From positions 14,836 through 20,501 of the forward strand of contig FR901500.1 of assembly GCA_000438355.1 (NCBI GenBank): 5,666 nucleotides of DNA, given 5' to 3'. Below the pieces are notes generated by a model, which worked only from the letters and a program-made list of their open reading frames with translations, made no database searches and was not told the origin of the DNA. Source of the stretch: Clostridium sp. CAG:273. GTDB lineage: Bacteria > Bacillota > Clostridia > TANB77 > CAG-508. The position numbers were made by a program, and so were the translations under genes. This document shows, in pieces, positions 1 through 5,284 of this stretch. Every line of letters begins with the position of its first letter. Positions within the stretch are counted from its first letter, which is position 1.

Positions 1-88
1 GAGTGAGTGGGATTCGAACCCACGTGCCAGCTAAAACTGACTAACTGATTTCGAATCAGCCTCGTTATGACCACTTCGATACCACTCC
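1..88 (-). tRNA. tRNA-Ser(CGA), 3' end cut by window edge
   Basis: This is a serine tRNA read on the minus strand, decoding UCG. The 5' acceptor strand GGAGTGG (88 to 82) pairs with TCACTC at positions 6 to 1 plus one more base beyond the window. A D arm closed by TCG/CGA follows. The anticodon stem GCTGA/TCAGT (60-56 and 48-44) carries the loop TTCGAAA, with anticodon CGA at 53-51. A long class II variable arm (GTCAG/CTGGC) is diagnostic of Ser among tRNAs with this anticodon. The T arm is GTGGG-TTCGAAT-CCCAC. The last acceptor base, the discriminator and any encoded CCA lie outside the window. The gene is downstream of tadA on the same strand. I see no convincing terminator in the 174-base spacer and no convincing promoter of its own, so co-transcription with tadA is possible. 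Confidence 0.96.
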
Positions 89-262
89 ATATCATAACAA
101 ATTATTTTAATATCTTTAGTATATGTTATATTTCTCTTTTAAGTTTTATCATAATTTATATCTATAATACTACCAGTTCATATTTTTTATTTTATAATTA
201 TATACTAATTTTTATAAAACTTTATTATCTTTTTCATTGTCTATTTACATAAATATATTATT
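89..262. other. AT-rich spacer between tadA and tRNA-Ser
   Basis: This spacer is almost pure A/T, with only short self-complementary patches such as TATTTATGTAAATA and TTTTATAAAA. None has a GC-containing stem followed by a T-run, so no terminator can be called for tadA. A TATACT box on the minus strand could be a -10 for tRNA-Ser, but no acceptable -35 stands 16-18 bases upstream. A plus-strand open frame at 67-252 starts inside the tRNA and is hydrophobic only because the DNA is T-rich, so it is not treated as a gene. Confidence 0.5.
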
Positions 263-745
263 TTATACCTCTTGTTGTTTTTTATCTCGTTTTTTAATTC
301 TTAGTTTTTTAAAGAACTCTTTAAGTATATTCTCACATTCTTTTTTTAAAATGCCTTTTTCTATTTCTACTTTATGATTAAATTTATAATCTTCTAAAAG
401 ATTTAGAACTGAACCACAGGCTCCAGTTTTTGTATCTTCAGTACCTACGTACACTTTTCTTATTCTTGCTTGTATTAGAGCTCCTGCACACATACTGCAA
501 GGTTCTAATGTAACATACATATCACAATCTGTCAATCTCCAAGAATTTAACTTTTTACTTGCTTTTTGTATAGCTAAAATCTCCGCATGTTTAGTTGTAT
601 CTAATTTTTCCTCTTTTTTATTATATGCCCTAGCTATTATTTTATTATCTTTTATGATAACTGCTCCTACTGGTATTTCTTCCTTTTTATATGCTTTTAA
701 AGCTTCTTTTAAAGCTTCTTTCATAAATTTTTCTTGCTCTGTCAT
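263..745 (-). CDS. tadA: tRNA-specific adenosine deaminase TadA (160 aa)
   Basis: This cytoplasmic zinc enzyme deaminates adenosine-34 to inosine in the anticodon of tRNA-Arg(ACG), so that one tRNA can read CGU, CGC and CGA. The cytidine/deoxycytidylate deaminase fold signature is complete. The N-terminal helix and the GAVI strand (about 27-30) lead to H53-A-E55, the zinc ligand and the catalytic proton shuttle. P82-C83-S-M-C86 follows, with the other two zinc ligands. The ARIRKVYVGTED stretch after it is typical of TadA. The length is normal for bacterial TadA; the last 15 or so residues are a Lys-rich tail. The ATG start is preceded by AAAGGG (758-753) at a 7-base spacing. The gene lies between tRNA-Arg(CCU) and tRNA-Ser(CGA) on the same strand. 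In Firmicutes tadA often sits beside a tRNA-Ser, the SRP RNA gene and dnaX, so those may continue to the left. Confidence 0.96.
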   Translation of the reverse strand: MTEQEKFMKEALKEALKAYKKEEIPVGAVIIKDNKIIARAYNKKEEKLDTTKHAEILAIQKASKKLNSWRLTDCDMYVTLEPCSMCAGALIQARIRKVYVGTEDTKTGACGSVLNLLEDYKFNHKVEIEKGILKKECENILKEFFKKLRIKKRDKKQQEV

Positions 746-766
746 ATATAAACCCTTTATAAATTT

Positions 767-825
767 AAATAATTAAATAAATGTAATTATTATTTAATTA
801 TTTCGTTAAGTAAATAATAATTGCA
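767..825 (-). repeat. Two overlapping, mutually exclusive inverted repeats upstream of tadA
   Basis: Segment 767-780 is a perfect 14-base inverted repeat of 790-803, with a 9-base loop. Segment 782-796 pairs with 811-825 over 15 bases, with one U-G wobble and a 14-base loop. Bases 790-796 belong to both stems, so only one can form at a time. The inner repeat ends 8 bases before the tadA ribosome binding site. Neither stem has a GC core or a clean U-tract, so a classical terminator is unlikely. A weak minus-strand promoter candidate (TTTACT at 814-809, 17-base spacer, AATAAT at 791-786) falls inside the repeats, so they could instead be a DNA operator. The function is unknown. The A/T bias raises the chance background but hardly explains two perfect arms of this length. 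Confidence 0.6.
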
Positions 826-837
826 AATATTAAAAAA

Positions 838-914
838 TGGTGTGCCTAGCGGGAATTGAACCTGCGACCCCTCGCTTAGGAGGCGAGTGCTCTATCCAAC
901 TGAGCTATAGACAC
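838..914 (-). tRNA. tRNA-Arg(CCU) with encoded CCA
   Basis: This is an arginine tRNA reading AGG, complete on the minus strand. The acceptor GTGTCTA (914-908) pairs with TAGGCAC (848-842), discriminator A is at 841 and CCA is encoded at 840-838. The D arm is AGCTCAGTTGGATAGAGC. The anticodon stem CTCGC/GCGAG (887-883 and 875-871) holds the loop CTCCTAA, with anticodon CCT at 880-878. The T arm is GCAGG-TTCAATT-CCCGC; its closing pair is imperfect. A run of six Ts (837-832) follows the CCA directly and may cause termination or mark the processing point. Loop position 32 is C, the base thiolated by TtcA in some arginine tRNAs; the divergent neighbour is a ttcA-type gene. A plus-strand open frame through this gene (837-1046) is the familiar mis-call on antisense tRNA-Arg and is not real. 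Confidence 0.97.
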
Positions 915-930
915 ATTTCACATAGTATTT

Positions 931-959
931 ATTATAGACTATTTATTAATTTTTTTCAA
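931..959 (-). promoter_or_regulatory. Sigma-A promoter of tRNA-Arg
   Basis: The -35 box TTGAAA (959-954) and a perfect -10 box TATAAT (936-931) are separated by exactly 17 bases on the minus strand. Transcription would begin near 924, giving a leader of about 10 bases before the mature tRNA 5' end at 914, as expected for a strong stable-RNA promoter. tadA may share this transcript if the T-run after the tRNA does not stop it. Confidence 0.85.
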
Positions 960-1070
960 GTTTATTTTTTGTACTCTCTTTCAATATTTTTTCAAATTGC
1001 ATTTAACTTTTTAATTGACCCAATATTTTTTTCACTTTATATGTAACATATCTATTTTAAACCTATAATT

Positions 1071-1160
1071 TCAGAAAGAAATTAATATTTTAGCTGCTTT
1101 TTTTACTCAACTTGGTGACACTCTAGCCACTATTTCAACATTGGACTCTGATTAATTTAC
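1071..1160. other. Unexplained segment in the tRNA-Arg/ttcA gap
   Basis: The 311 bases from 915 to 1225 contain no gene. The outer parts are promoters and A/T filler, but this stretch has noticeably more G and C and contains an imperfect direct repeat. CTCAACTTGGTGACACTCT (1106-1124) is echoed by TTCAACATTGGACTCT (1134-1149), sharing TCAAC, TTGG and ACTCT. TCAGA at 1071-1075 and TCTGA at 1147-1151 are complementary. I find no long stem. On the minus strand one frame reads VEIVARVSPS, then a TGA stop, then VKKAAKIL. This looks protein-like but is interrupted and has no start, so it may be a decayed gene or chance. A weak plus-strand promoter candidate (TTGACC at 1015-1020, 17-base spacer, TATATG at 1038-1043) would place this segment in a long ttcA leader. 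Confidence 0.35.
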
Positions 1161-1187
1161 ATATTATAATTTCTTTGTTGACAATTA

Positions 1188-1217
1188 TGTTATAATATTT
1201 GTATTAATTTTAAGGAG
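1188..1217 (+). promoter_or_regulatory. ttcA extended -10 promoter and ribosome binding site
   Basis: TGTTATAAT (1188-1196) is a perfect extended -10 element (TGn plus TATAAT), which can work without a good -35. The bases 17 upstream of it (AATTTC) are indeed a poor -35. A perfect TTGACA at 1178-1183 is too close to this -10; paired with TATTAA at 1202-1207 (18-base spacing) it would start transcription inside the ribosome binding site, so it is less likely to be used. Transcription from the extended -10 would start near 1203. TAAGGAG (1211-1217), 8 bases before the ATG, is a strong ribosome binding site. Confidence 0.6.
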
Positions 1218-1225
1218 TTTTAATT

Positions 1226-1936
1226 ATGCAAAAAATACTTGGTTATATGAGAAAAGCAATTGAAAAATACAATATGATAGAAGAAGGAGATAAAATTATT
1301 ATTGGTCTTTCTGGTGGCAAAGACTCTATTACTTTAGCAATGGGATTAAAAGCTTTGCAACGTTTTTATCCTAAAAAATTTGAAATTTTGTGTGTAAGTA
1401 TTAATCCTGGATTCGAATTTTTTAATTCAGACTTTTTAAAAGAAACCTGTAATAAAATAGGTGTTCCATTTATAGAAGAAAAATCTCATATTAAAGAAAT
1501 TGTTTTTGACATACGAAATGAGAAAAATCCATGTTCATTATGTGCAAATCTTCGTAGAGGCATTTTAAATTCTGTAGCAATAAGAGAAGGTTGTAATAAA
1601 ATTGCCTTAGGTCACAATGAAGATGATGTATTAGAAACATTTTTCTTAAATCTTTTATATGGTGGTGCATTAAATACCTTTGCTCCAATTAGCTATATGG
1701 ACCGCTCAAAGATAACTCTAATTAGGCCTATGATTTACATTCCAGAAAAAGAAATTAGAAAATTTATTAGAAGAAATAACATAGAAGTTATGCCAAAAGT
1801 TTGCCCTATGGATGGAAAATCAAAAAGAGAAGATATGAAAATATTAATTTCTGATTTTGAGAAACAAATTCCTACTATTAGAGCAAATTTAGTTGGTGCA
1901 ATAAAAAGAGGAAATATTAATGGTTGGAAAGAATAA
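1226..1936 (+). CDS. ttcA: TtcA-family tRNA 2-thiolation PP-loop ATPase (236 aa)
   Basis: This is probably the cytoplasmic enzyme that adenylates cytidine-32 of certain tRNAs and replaces its oxygen with sulfur, using a [4Fe-4S] cluster. The ATP-binding PP-loop SGGKDS is at residues 29-34. C103-S-L-C106 followed by ANLRRGIL matches the E. coli TtcA stretch CSLCSRLRRGIL. GHNEDDVLETFFLNLLYGG (129-147) is the matching GH..DD..T.FLN...GG motif. A third cysteine, C193 in KVCPMDGKSKRE, fits the third cluster ligand of TtcA. The protein is shorter than the E. coli enzyme (about 311 aa), lacking N- and C-terminal extensions, which is common in clostridial members. The ATG has a strong ribosome binding site 8 bases away. 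It is transcribed alone, divergent from tRNA-Arg and convergent with pgm. The broader family includes TilS and other tRNA thiolases; the three cysteines argue against TilS. The exact tRNA target is not provable here. Confidence 0.82.
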   Translation: MQKILGYMRKAIEKYNMIEEGDKIIIGLSGGKDSITLAMGLKALQRFYPKKFEILCVSINPGFEFFNSDFLKETCNKIGVPFIEEKSHIKEIVFDIRNEKNPCSLCANLRRGILNSVAIREGCNKIALGHNEDDVLETFFLNLLYGGALNTFAPISYMDRSKITLIRPMIYIPEKEIRKFIRRNNIEVMPKVCPMDGKSKREDMKILISDFEKQIPTIRANLVGAIKRGNINGWKE

Positions 1937-1940
1937 AAAT

Positions 1941-2022
1941 ATAAAAGAAGATCAATAGTTGAATTATACACAAAATTTTAGATACTTTTTGGTTTAATTC
2001 AAATTCTTGATCCTTCTTTTAT
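1941..2022. terminator. Long bidirectional terminator-like hairpin between ttcA and pgm
   Basis: The convergent ends of ttcA (stop at 1936) and pgm (stop at 2035) enclose one long inverted repeat. ATAAAAGAAG-ATCAA (1941-1955) pairs with TTGATCCTTCTTTTAT (2007-2022) with one bulged base. TTGAATTA (1959-1966) pairs with TAATTCAA (1995-2002). A shorter extension, CAAAA (1971-1975) with TTTTG (1987-1991), lies near the tip. The whole stem spans 82 bases and has few GC pairs. The outer A/T arms supply a U-rich 3' side in both directions, which suits a shared terminator for the two converging transcripts. A folded sRNA or small inverted-repeat element is a less likely alternative. Confidence 0.65.
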
Positions 2023-2034
2023 AAAAATTATGTT

Positions 2035-3762
2035 TTATTCTGCATACTTTTTCATATTATCTTCTATATTTTGTAATTGTCTCTCTGCTTCTTCCATACT
2101 CTTTTCTTTTACCCCCATATAGAACTTTATCTTAGGTTCTGTTCCTGATGGACGTACACAACACCAAGCATCATCTTCTAATTCGTAATAAAGTACATTT
2201 GATTTAGGTAAATTTGTATTTGTTTCTTTTCCTGTTTCGTTATTATGTATAATTTGCGAATTATAATCTCCTACTGATAATACTTTATATTTTCCTATTG
2301 CTGAAGGTGGATTATTTCTTAAATTTTCCATCATTTTTTTAATTTGTTCTGCACCTTCTGCTCCTTTTAACGTAATAGAAAATTGTTTTTCTTTATAATA
2401 CCCATATTTTTTATACATATTATTCATTTGATCCCATAAAGTCATACCATTCATTTTGTAATATGCTGCAGCTTCGCAAAGTGTCATAACTGCCACTATT
2501 CCATCTTTGTCTCTTGCATGTGTTCCTATAATACAACCATAACTTTCTTCATATGAATATAAACATTCATATTCATTATTATTTTCTTCAAAGCCTCTTA
2601 TGATTTTTGCTATATTTTTAAATCCTGTTAGCGTAGAAAATAATTCCACATTATACTGTTTTGCTATAGCATCTGTTAAATTTGAAGATACTATTGTTTT
2701 TATTACTGCACCATTTGATGGAAGTGTACCATTTGCTTGCTTTTGAGATAAAATGTATTCAGCAAGTAAATTTCCTGTCATATTTCCATTAAATTGAATG
2801 TATTCTTTTGTTTTTGTGTCTTTTACATAAACACCTAATCTATCTGCATCTGGATCATTTGCCAAAACTATATCTGCATCAACCTTATTTGCTAATTTCA
2901 AAGCTAATGTAAATGCTTTTGGATCTTCTGGATTTGGATAGCTTACTGTTGGAAACTCTCCATCTGGATTTTCTTGTTCTGGCACTACATAAACATTTTC
3001 AAAACCAATTTCTTTTAATATTTTTTGTACTGGAATATTTCCTGTTCCATTAAGTGGAGTATAAACAATTTTTATATCTTTTTGCATTTTATTAATTGCA
3101 TCTTGATTTACCACTAGTTTTTTTAATGTTTCTATATATTTATCATCTATTTCTTTTCCTATTGTATTATATAGTCCTTTTCTTTCTGCATCTGTCTTAT
3201 CCATTGTTTTTATTGTAGAAAAATCTGTAATAGCATTTACCTCATTAATTATTTCTTTGTCTGTTGGCTCTACTATTTGTGCTCCATCTTCCCAATATAC
3301 TTTATATCCATTATATTCAGGTGGATTATGACTAGCTGTTATAACAATTCCTGCTATACAGCCTAATTGCCTAACTGCAAAAGATAACTCTGGAGTTGGT
3401 CTTAATGAATCAAATCTATATGTTTTAATTCCATTTGCATTTAAACATAATGCTGTTTCTTCACTAAACTCTTTTGACATTCTTCTAGAGTCATATGCAA
3501 TTGCGACTCCTCTTTCTTGTCCATTTTTCTTTATAATATAGTTTGCTAATCCTTGTGTTGCTTTCGTAACTGTATATTTATTCATTCTGTTAGTTCCAAT
3601 TCCAATAACTCCCCTTAACCCAGCTGTACCAAATTCCAAATCTTTATAAAATCTATCTTCTATTTCCTTTTCGTCATTTTTGATATTTCTTAACTCTTCT
3701 TTATCTTTTTCATTTATAGCTGTATCATTAAGCCATTCATTATATTTTTCTAAATAACCCAT
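2035..3762 (-). CDS. pgcA: Alpha-phosphoglucomutase, PgcA type (575 aa)
   Basis: This enzyme of the alpha-D-phosphohexomutase family interconverts glucose-6-phosphate and glucose-1-phosphate, possibly also mannose phosphates, in the cytoplasm through a phosphoserine. All four family signatures are present in order. FGTAGLRG is at 44-51. The catalytic loop TASHNPP is at 142-148 with S144 as the phosphorylated residue, followed by EYNGYKVYW. The Mg-binding loop DPDADR is at 303-308. The sugar-specificity loop Y404-EESYG is at 404-409, and the phosphate-binding RPSGTEPK is at 537-544. Length and motif set fit the B. subtilis PgcA/YhxB group (about 580 aa) rather than the shorter GlmM or ManB forms. 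The ATG has a modest site AGAAAGG (3779-3773) 10 bases away. The UDP-sugar pyrophosphorylase upstream could use its glucose-1-phosphate, but a terminator separates the two, so they are probably separate transcripts. Confidence 0.93.
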   Translation of the reverse strand: MGYLEKYNEWLNDTAINEKDKEELRNIKNDEKEIEDRFYKDLEFGTAGLRGVIGIGTNRMNKYTVTKATQGLANYIIKKNGQERGVAIAYDSRRMSKEFSEETALCLNANGIKTYRFDSLRPTPELSFAVRQLGCIAGIVITASHNPPEYNGYKVYWEDGAQIVEPTDKEIINEVNAITDFSTIKTMDKTDAERKGLYNTIGKEIDDKYIETLKKLVVNQDAINKMQKDIKIVYTPLNGTGNIPVQKILKEIGFENVYVVPEQENPDGEFPTVSYPNPEDPKAFTLALKLANKVDADIVLANDPDADRLGVYVKDTKTKEYIQFNGNMTGNLLAEYILSQKQANGTLPSNGAVIKTIVSSNLTDAIAKQYNVELFSTLTGFKNIAKIIRGFEENNNEYECLYSYEESYGCIIGTHARDKDGIVAVMTLCEAAAYYKMNGMTLWDQMNNMYKKYGYYKEKQFSITLKGAEGAEQIKKMMENLRNNPPSAIGKYKVLSVGDYNSQIIHNNETGKETNTNLPKSNVLYYELEDDAWCCVRPSGTEPKIKFYMGVKEKSMEEAERQLQNIEDNMKKYAE

Positions 3763-3809
3763 TTTTTCACAACCTTTCTTAAATTTTTAAAATATATAAT
3801 TAAACTAAA

Positions 3810-3818
3810 CTCCTCCTA
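3810..3818 (-). promoter_or_regulatory. Orphan Shine-Dalgarno sequence in the pgm leader
   Basis: TAGGAGGAG on the minus strand is a near-perfect complement of the 16S rRNA 3' end, better than the real pgm site. Yet no ATG, GTG or TTG lies at a usable distance behind it, and the pgm start is about 50 bases further on. An ATT codon 9 bases downstream opens a 16-codon frame ending inside pgm, but ATT starts are extremely rare. Start-less sites of this kind near mRNA 5' ends stabilise transcripts in Bacillus (the STAB-SD of cry genes). A weak -10 candidate, TATAAA (3842-3837), would put the site about 10 bases into the mRNA, but it lacks a good -35. Confidence 0.45.
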
Positions 3819-3821
3819 TAA

Positions 3822-3876
3822 AGATATAAGTACTTCTTTATATCGAGGCTATTTTAGAGAAAATAATTTGTTCTCT
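3822..3876. repeat. Two short inverted repeats in the pgm leader
   Basis: GATATAA and TTATATC (about 3823-3844) form a 7-base-pair stem around the palindrome-containing loop with AAGTACTT. AGAGAA (3856-3861) and TTCTCT (3871-3876) form a 6-base-pair stem with a 9-base loop. Neither is followed by a T-run in the minus direction, so these are not terminators. Together with the 3885-3918 repeat and the terminator at 3918-3949, they make a chain of four stems upstream of pgm. Stems this short can arise by chance in A/T-rich DNA. Confidence 0.35.
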
Positions 3877-3884
3877 GTTTACAA

Positions 3885-3918
3885 TTTTTGAAAATTATCC
3901 TATCCTAATTTTCAAAAA
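3885..3918. repeat. Perfect 13-bp inverted repeat
   Basis: TTTTTGAAAATTA (3885-3897) and its exact reverse complement (3906-3918) surround an 8-base loop, TCCTATCC (GGATAGGA on the minus strand). It abuts the terminator hairpin, sharing one base, and lies just downstream of it in the minus-strand direction. It could be a second terminator stem, an RNA 3'-end protector, or a DNA-binding site for pgm control. No flanking evidence chooses between these. Confidence 0.55.
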
Positions 3919-3949
3919 ACGTGCCAAAGGCTTTTGTCTCTGACACGTT
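3914..3949 (-). terminator. Intrinsic terminator of the UDP-sugar pyrophosphorylase gene
   Basis: On the minus strand AACGTGTC (3949-3942) pairs with GGCACGTT (3925-3918), eight pairs including one U-G, across a 16-base loop. A run of six Ts (3919-3914) overlaps and follows the stem, the standard form of a factor-independent terminator. It lies about 70 bases after the stop codon at 4019. In the plus direction the stem is followed by a U-rich tract, but no plus-strand gene leads into it. Confidence 0.8.
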
Positions 3950-4018
3950 GCTTTTATATTTTTTTAAAAAACTAATTTAAAAATTTATATTTATTTGAAT
4001 TTACTAATTTATCCAAAA

Positions 4019-5263
4019 TTATTTTGTTTTCCAAAATTCTTGATATAGCTTTCTTGCAGTTTCTGGACTATCATCACCATCTGCATTTTTAACTGGCGCA
4101 AATTCTTCTTCTCTTTTTACTCTCATAATAGCCATATCATCTAAACTTCCAAAAGCATCAAAGAAGAAAGTCTCAAATTTATATGCATTTGGCTCTTTTC
4201 CTTTTATTATTTCACCATTTACATCCATATAAGTTGCTTTTTTATGTGCGCTATGATATGGTAACTTTTCTTCACTTACTTTCTCAAGTGCCTCTAAAGC
4301 AAATAAGTTACAGTTTAATTGAGATTCTCCGTATTTTAATTCTCCGTTTGCGTCTCTTTCTTCTACCATTTCTTTTGATATTTCTGAATATTCTATAACT
4401 CCTGGTTTTCCACCTTTTTTACAAAATACTCCAACTTTTTCATGAGGTCCTGCTTTTACAACACTCTTTCCTGCAACTAAAACTCCTCTATCTTCTGCTA
4501 AACCAATTAATGTTGGGTCTACCATTTTAACTAAAACATTATCAACAGCACCTATAAATACCCATTTAATTTTACGTGCTTTCATATCGTATATAACACC
4601 ATCTCTTAGCATAGAAGAGAATACTCCACCATGACCATCTGATGCAAATTTTATCATTCCTTCTTCGTCCAATAAAACTTTTCCATCTTCTCCAACCATT
4701 GGTAATTCACCTTGTTTGAAGAATTGAATATATCCTTTTGGATATCCAAAATATTTATGTTCTTCAAAAAAATTAACAGTAGCTGAATTATTTTCTTTAC
4801 TTGTCATAATATACCATGGAATAGTTACTTCATATTTTTGGTTTGCTGCTTTTAATGTATCACATAAAATCTCAAATATAGATTTATGTGATTCTAATCC
4901 TATATCAAATGTACCTTTTGGTCCATTATGACCTAATCTGGTACCTTGTCCTCCTGCCATAGTAACAACTGCAAGTTTTCCCTCTTTTATCTTCTCGATA
5001 CCTATTTGGTCATATTTTTCTTTTTCTTCTTTGCTCATTTTTTCTTTTTCTACATATGCTATTGGTTCGATTTCAGAATCTGAATATACTTGTTTTGCAC
5101 CTCTGCTGTTGTATAACTCAGAAATTTGATTAAAATCTACTGTCAATATTTCATCTAACAACTTAGATTTACTTTCTTCTGATAATTTTTCATAATTTGA
5201 TAATAGTTGTTCTTGACCATATTTTTTTAGTACAGCTTTTGCTGCTTCTAGTTTTTCTTTCAT
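4019..5263 (-). CDS. UAP/AGX-like UDP-sugar pyrophosphorylase (414 aa)
   Basis: This enzyme joins UTP and a sugar-1-phosphate to give a UDP-sugar and pyrophosphate in the cytoplasm. In bacteria such proteins are usually labelled UTP-glucose-1-phosphate uridylyltransferase or UDPGP type 1. Counting from the upstream Met at 5269, the nucleotide loop AGGQGTRLG is at 105-113, followed by GPKG (116-119) and FDIGL. FFKQGELP, SDGHGG, VDNVLVK and the EKVGVFCKK...GVIEYSEIS block follow. Near the C-terminus are FFFDAF, REEEFAPVKNADG and a TARKLY ending. This order matches human AGX1/UAP1, not GalU or GlmU; the protein stops before the C-terminal domain of the roughly 500-residue eukaryotic forms. The start at 5263 is preferred: AGGAGGA (5277-5271) is 7 bases from it but only 1 base from the in-frame ATG at 5269. 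The neighbouring phosphoglucomutase suggests glucose-1-phosphate as substrate; N-acetylglucosamine-1-phosphate remains possible. Confidence 0.87.
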   Translation of the reverse strand: MKEKLEAAKAVLKKYGQEQLLSNYEKLSEESKSKLLDEILTVDFNQISELYNSRGAKQVYSDSEIEPIAYVEKEKMSKEEKEKYDQIGIEKIKEGKLAVVTMAGGQGTRLGHNGPKGTFDIGLESHKSIFEILCDTLKAANQKYEVTIPWYIMTSKENNSATVNFFEEHKYFGYPKGYIQFFKQGELPMVGEDGKVLLDEEGMIKFASDGHGGVFSSMLRDGVIYDMKARKIKWVFIGAVDNVLVKMVDPTLIGLAEDRGVLVAGKSVVKAGPHEKVGVFCKKGGKPGVIEYSEISKEMVEERDANGELKYGESQLNCNLFALEALEKVSEEKLPYHSAHKKATYMDVNGEIIKGKEPNAYKFETFFFDAFGSLDDMAIMRVKREEEFAPVKNADGDDSPETARKLYQEFWKTK

Positions 5264-5284
5264 TATCATTTCCTCCTGAAATTT

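Noticed and set aside
67..252. Plus-strand hydrophobic 61-residue open frame
   Set aside because: It starts inside the tRNA-Ser gene, has no ribosome binding site, and its Ile/Phe/Leu/Tyr content simply reflects T-rich spacer DNA.
837..1046. Plus-strand frame beginning MVCLAGIEPATPRLGGEC
   Set aside because: This is antisense translation of the tRNA-Arg gene, a common mis-annotation, continuing into T-rich spacer.
1020..1160. Possible TGA-as-Trp reading of the minus-strand frame containing VEIVARVSPS
   Set aside because: Reading TGA as Trp extends the frame, but conserved Trp residues in tadA and pgm are encoded by TGG, a TAA stop follows, and no start with a ribosome binding site is seen.
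1178..1207. TTGACA with TATTAA as the ttcA promoter
   Set aside because: Transcription would start inside the ribosome binding site; the extended -10 at 1188-1196 is the better candidate.
1491..1971. Two minus-strand frames (1491-1688 and 1735-1971) opposite ttcA
   Set aside because: Both are antisense shadows of a well-supported gene, without ribosome binding sites or recognisable domains.
3784..3800. Leader peptide starting at ATT behind the orphan Shine-Dalgarno
   Set aside because: ATT starts are known for very few genes such as infC, and the 16-codon frame has no recognisable regulatory codon pattern.
4183..4398. Plus-strand Leu-rich frame opposite the pyrophosphorylase gene
   Set aside because: It is an antisense shadow of a conserved coding region; the Leu-rich content comes from the A/T-rich codons of the other strand.
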